NCBI GenBank assembly: GCA_045614505.1
Contig: JAZLDA010000099.1
Span: 1-14,634, forward strand
Reading direction: 5' to 3'
Length of the DNA: 14,634 nt
From: SIG607 sp045614505
GTDB lineage: Bacteria; Bacillota; Clostridia; Oscillospirales; Acutalibacteraceae
Part shown: one piece after another, positions 12,726-14,634 of the stretch
How positions within the stretch are numbered: the stretch's first letter is position 1
Layout: each line of letters begins with the position of its first letter
The notes under the pieces: model-generated
Seen by the model: only the letters and a program-made list of their open reading frames with translations
Told to the model about the DNA's origin: nothing
The model's database searches: none
Program-made: the position numbers and the translations under genes

Positions 12726-14002
12726 TGATTAAGATTTTAAAATACGGCGAGGTTTCCTATGACGAAATCTTTGCCAGAGGCACTGCCGCAACCGATGTTT
12801 CCACTGTTGTTTCTGAGATAATTGAAGACGTAAAGCAAAACGGAGACACTGCTCTTCTTCGCTACTGTGAAAAGTTTGATAAAGCAAAGCTAACCTGTCT
12901 TGAGGTTACCGAAGAAGAAAAGCAGGAGGCAATGGCAAAGGTTGACGAGCGTTTTATAAATGTTCTTAAAGCAGCCGCAGAAAACATCCGCAATTTCCAC
13001 GAGAAGCAGGTGCGAAACAGCTTTATAATTAACGACAAACCGGGTATTGTTATAGGTCAAAAGGTAATTCCCGTTGACAGAGCAGGACTTTATGTTCCCG
13101 GAGGCACTGCCGCTTATCCTTCAACCGTTCTTATGGACAGTATCCCTGCTAAAATTGCAGGGGTCAAAGAGGTGTGCATTGTCACTCCGCCGTCGGCTGA
13201 CGGCAAGGTTAATCCCGTTATTCTCGCCGCCGCAGTTATTGCAGGTGTTGACAGGGTGTTCAAGGTGGGCGGAGCTCAGGCTATTGCCGCTCTTGCCTTT
13301 GGAACTGAAAGCATACCTAAGGTTGATAAAATCGTTGGTCCGGGTAATGCGTTTGTTGCTGAAGCTAAAAAGCAGGTTTACGGCACTGTTTCCATTGATA
13401 TGATTGCAGGCCCCAGTGAAATACTTGTTGTTGCAGATGACACCTGTGACCCTGCTCATATTGCGGCAGATTTGCTCTCTCAGGCAGAGCACGACAAAAT
13501 GGCAAGCGCCGTTCTTGTTACCGACAGTTTGGATTTTGCCGAAAAGGTATCTATTGAGCTTGAAAGACAAATACCACTGCTTCCGAGAAGTGAAATTGCA
13601 AGAACTTCCATTGACAATAACGGAAAAATAATTGTTGCAGATAACCTAAAGGTTGCTATTGATATCACAAATGAAATTGCTCCCGAGCACTTAGAGCTTT
13701 GTGTTGATAATCCCTTTGATTATCTTGATTCCGTTCGCCATGCAGGAAGCATATTTATGGGCAAATACTGTCCCGAGGCATTGGGAGATTACTTTGCAGG
13801 TCCTAATCATACTCTTCCCACAAGCGGTACTGCAAAATTCTCAAGTCCGCTTTCTGTTGATGATTTTGTTAAAAAGACACAGTATACCTACTATACAAAA
13901 GAGGCTTTAAGCCGCGTTGCAGATGACATTGCCTACTTTGCCGAAAAAGAGGGCCTTTCTGCCCACGCAAAAAGTGCCACTATCCGTACGGAGAAAAAAT
14001 AA
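12725..14002 (+). CDS. hisD: Histidinol dehydrogenase (HisD)
   Basis: 425 residues, full length. This zinc enzyme oxidises histidinol to histidine in two NAD-dependent steps, the last of the pathway. Seen are GLYVPGGTAAYPST, the HisD signature IDMIAGPSEILVVADD followed by AADLLSQAEHD (Gln and His zinc ligands), the catalytic Glu-His pair in EIAPEHLEL, the Asp ligand in GDYFAGPNHTLPT and the C-terminal His ligand in LSAHAKSATIR. It starts within the hisG stop (TAATG) and ends overlapping hisC the same way, so the four genes are tightly coupled. Confidence 0.98.
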   Translation: MIKILKYGEVSYDEIFARGTAATDVSTVVSEIIEDVKQNGDTALLRYCEKFDKAKLTCLEVTEEEKQEAMAKVDERFINVLKAAAENIRNFHEKQVRNSFIINDKPGIVIGQKVIPVDRAGLYVPGGTAAYPSTVLMDSIPAKIAGVKEVCIVTPPSADGKVNPVILAAAVIAGVDRVFKVGGAQAIAALAFGTESIPKVDKIVGPGNAFVAEAKKQVYGTVSIDMIAGPSEILVVADDTCDPAHIAADLLSQAEHDKMASAVLVTDSLDFAEKVSIELERQIPLLPRSEIARTSIDNNGKIIVADNLKVAIDITNEIAPEHLELCVDNPFDYLDSVRHAGSIFMGKYCPEALGDYFAGPNHTLPTSGTAKFSSPLSVDDFVKKTQYTYYTKEALSRVADDIAYFAEKEGLSAHAKSATIRTEKK

Positions 14003-14634
14003 TGAGTAAGTTTCTTAAAAATTGTTTTCATTCACTGGACGCTTATGTTCCGGGGGAACAGCCAAAAGACGGTGAGTACATAAAACTTAATACAAATGAG
14101 TCACCATTTTCTCCGTCAAGTGGAGTTATAAAGGCTGTGAACAGCGAGGAAGTAAAAAAACTCCGCCTTTATTCCGACCCCACGGGAAGTGTTCTAAAGG
14201 AGAAAATTGCAAGGCTCTACGGAGTAATGACCGAAAATGTTTATCTTGCCAACGGAAGCGATGATATTCTGAATTTTTCCTTTATGGCTTTTTCGGGCGA
14301 AAGAAAAGAAGCAGTATTTCCTGAGATAAGCTACGGCTTTTACAAGGTTTTTGCCGCCCTTTACGGCATAAATGCTGAGCAGATACCTCTGAAAGAAGAC
14401 TTTTCCATTGACTATAAGGATTACCTTTATAAAAATAAGTTTATTGTCATTGCCAATCCCAATGCGCCAACGGGTCTGACTCTTTCTCTGAATGAAATTG
14501 AGGAAATTCTTAAAACCAACAGAAATAATGTGGTGGTAATTGATGAAGCATACGTTGATTTCGGAGGAGAGAGTGCAATATCCCTTACAAAGAAGTACGA
14601 TAATCTCCTTGTCTCAATGACATTTTCCAAATCG
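14002..14634 (+). CDS. hisC: Histidinol-phosphate aminotransferase (HisC), cut by window end
   Basis: 211 codons are visible without a stop; the family is about 350 residues, so roughly 60 percent is present. This fold-type I PLP aminotransferase makes histidinol phosphate from imidazole acetol phosphate and glutamate. The N-terminal region has LNTNESPFSPS, then LANGSDDIL, NPNAPTG (cofactor binding) and the PLP-ring Asp in DEAYVDF. The sequence stops at TFSKS, so the Schiff-base lysine is residue 210, the penultimate codon. The ATG at 14002 overlaps the hisD stop by one base. Confidence 0.94.
   Translation, partial: MSKFLKNCFHSLDAYVPGEQPKDGEYIKLNTNESPFSPSSGVIKAVNSEEVKKLRLYSDPTGSVLKEKIARLYGVMTENVYLANGSDDILNFSFMAFSGERKEAVFPEISYGFYKVFAALYGINAEQIPLKEDFSIDYKDYLYKNKFIVIANPNAPTGLTLSLNEIEEILKTNRNNVVVIDEAYVDFGGESAISLTKKYDNLLVSMTFSKS

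Overview
The window reads as ordinary chromosomal DNA from a low-to-mid GC, spore-lineage Firmicute (class Clostridia, probably an Oscillospiraceae/Ruminococcaceae-type gut anaerobe). The case rests on a Spo0A orthologue, the pflB-pflA pair for anaerobic pyruvate cleavage, a CIRCE-controlled groESL operon, strong AAGGAGG ribosome binding sites, and a HisZ plus short-form HisG pair. I see no insertion sequence, phage gene, CRISPR array or other sign of recent transfer. The taxonomic guess is inference.

Layout. 1-63 may be the tail of an upstream gene. 68-991 encodes a diacylglycerol/lipid kinase-family protein. 1011-3084 is the groES-groEL operon, with its own promoter, a CIRCE (HrcA) operator and a terminator. 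3123-3285 is a compact tRNA-Leu(GAG) unit with promoter and terminator. 3337-4381 is a single-gene unit for an SPFH/band-7 membrane protein. 4476-5348 holds spo0A, which converges on the pfl operon; the two share a bidirectional terminator. 8468 down to 5325 (minus strand) is the pflB-pflA operon. Its leader carries a ZTP riboswitch (pfl motif) whose 3' helix overlaps an intrinsic terminator. From 8543 the plus strand carries metY-metA (methionine synthesis by direct sulfhydrylation of O-acetylhomoserine), a terminator at 10855-10887, and then a his operon (hisZ-hisG-hisD-hisC, the last cut by the window end) whose promoter sits inside inverted and direct repeats.

The only gap of more than 300 bases is 8275-8617, between the divergent pflB and metY genes. 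It holds the pfl ribosome binding site, riboswitch, terminator and promoter on the minus strand, and the metY promoter and ribosome binding site on the plus strand. The AT-rich stretch 8469-8542 between them shows only weak small palindromes.

How the genes connect. PflA installs the glycyl radical on PflB, which makes acetyl-CoA and formate; formate feeds 10-formyl-tetrahydrofolate. ZTP, made from the purine intermediate ZMP (AICAR), signals shortage of that folate and should turn on pflB-pflA through the riboswitch. The his pathway also releases ZMP, so the neighbouring his operon has a plausible metabolic link to the same signal. MetA carries Glu111, the acetyl-CoA specificity residue, which fits its partner MetY.

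There is no clear undescribed multi-gene system here. The points most worth checking are the two unexplained operator-like repeats (pfl and his promoters), a Spo0A receiver lacking the conserved Thr/Ser, and a lipid kinase with GGEGT instead of GGDGT.
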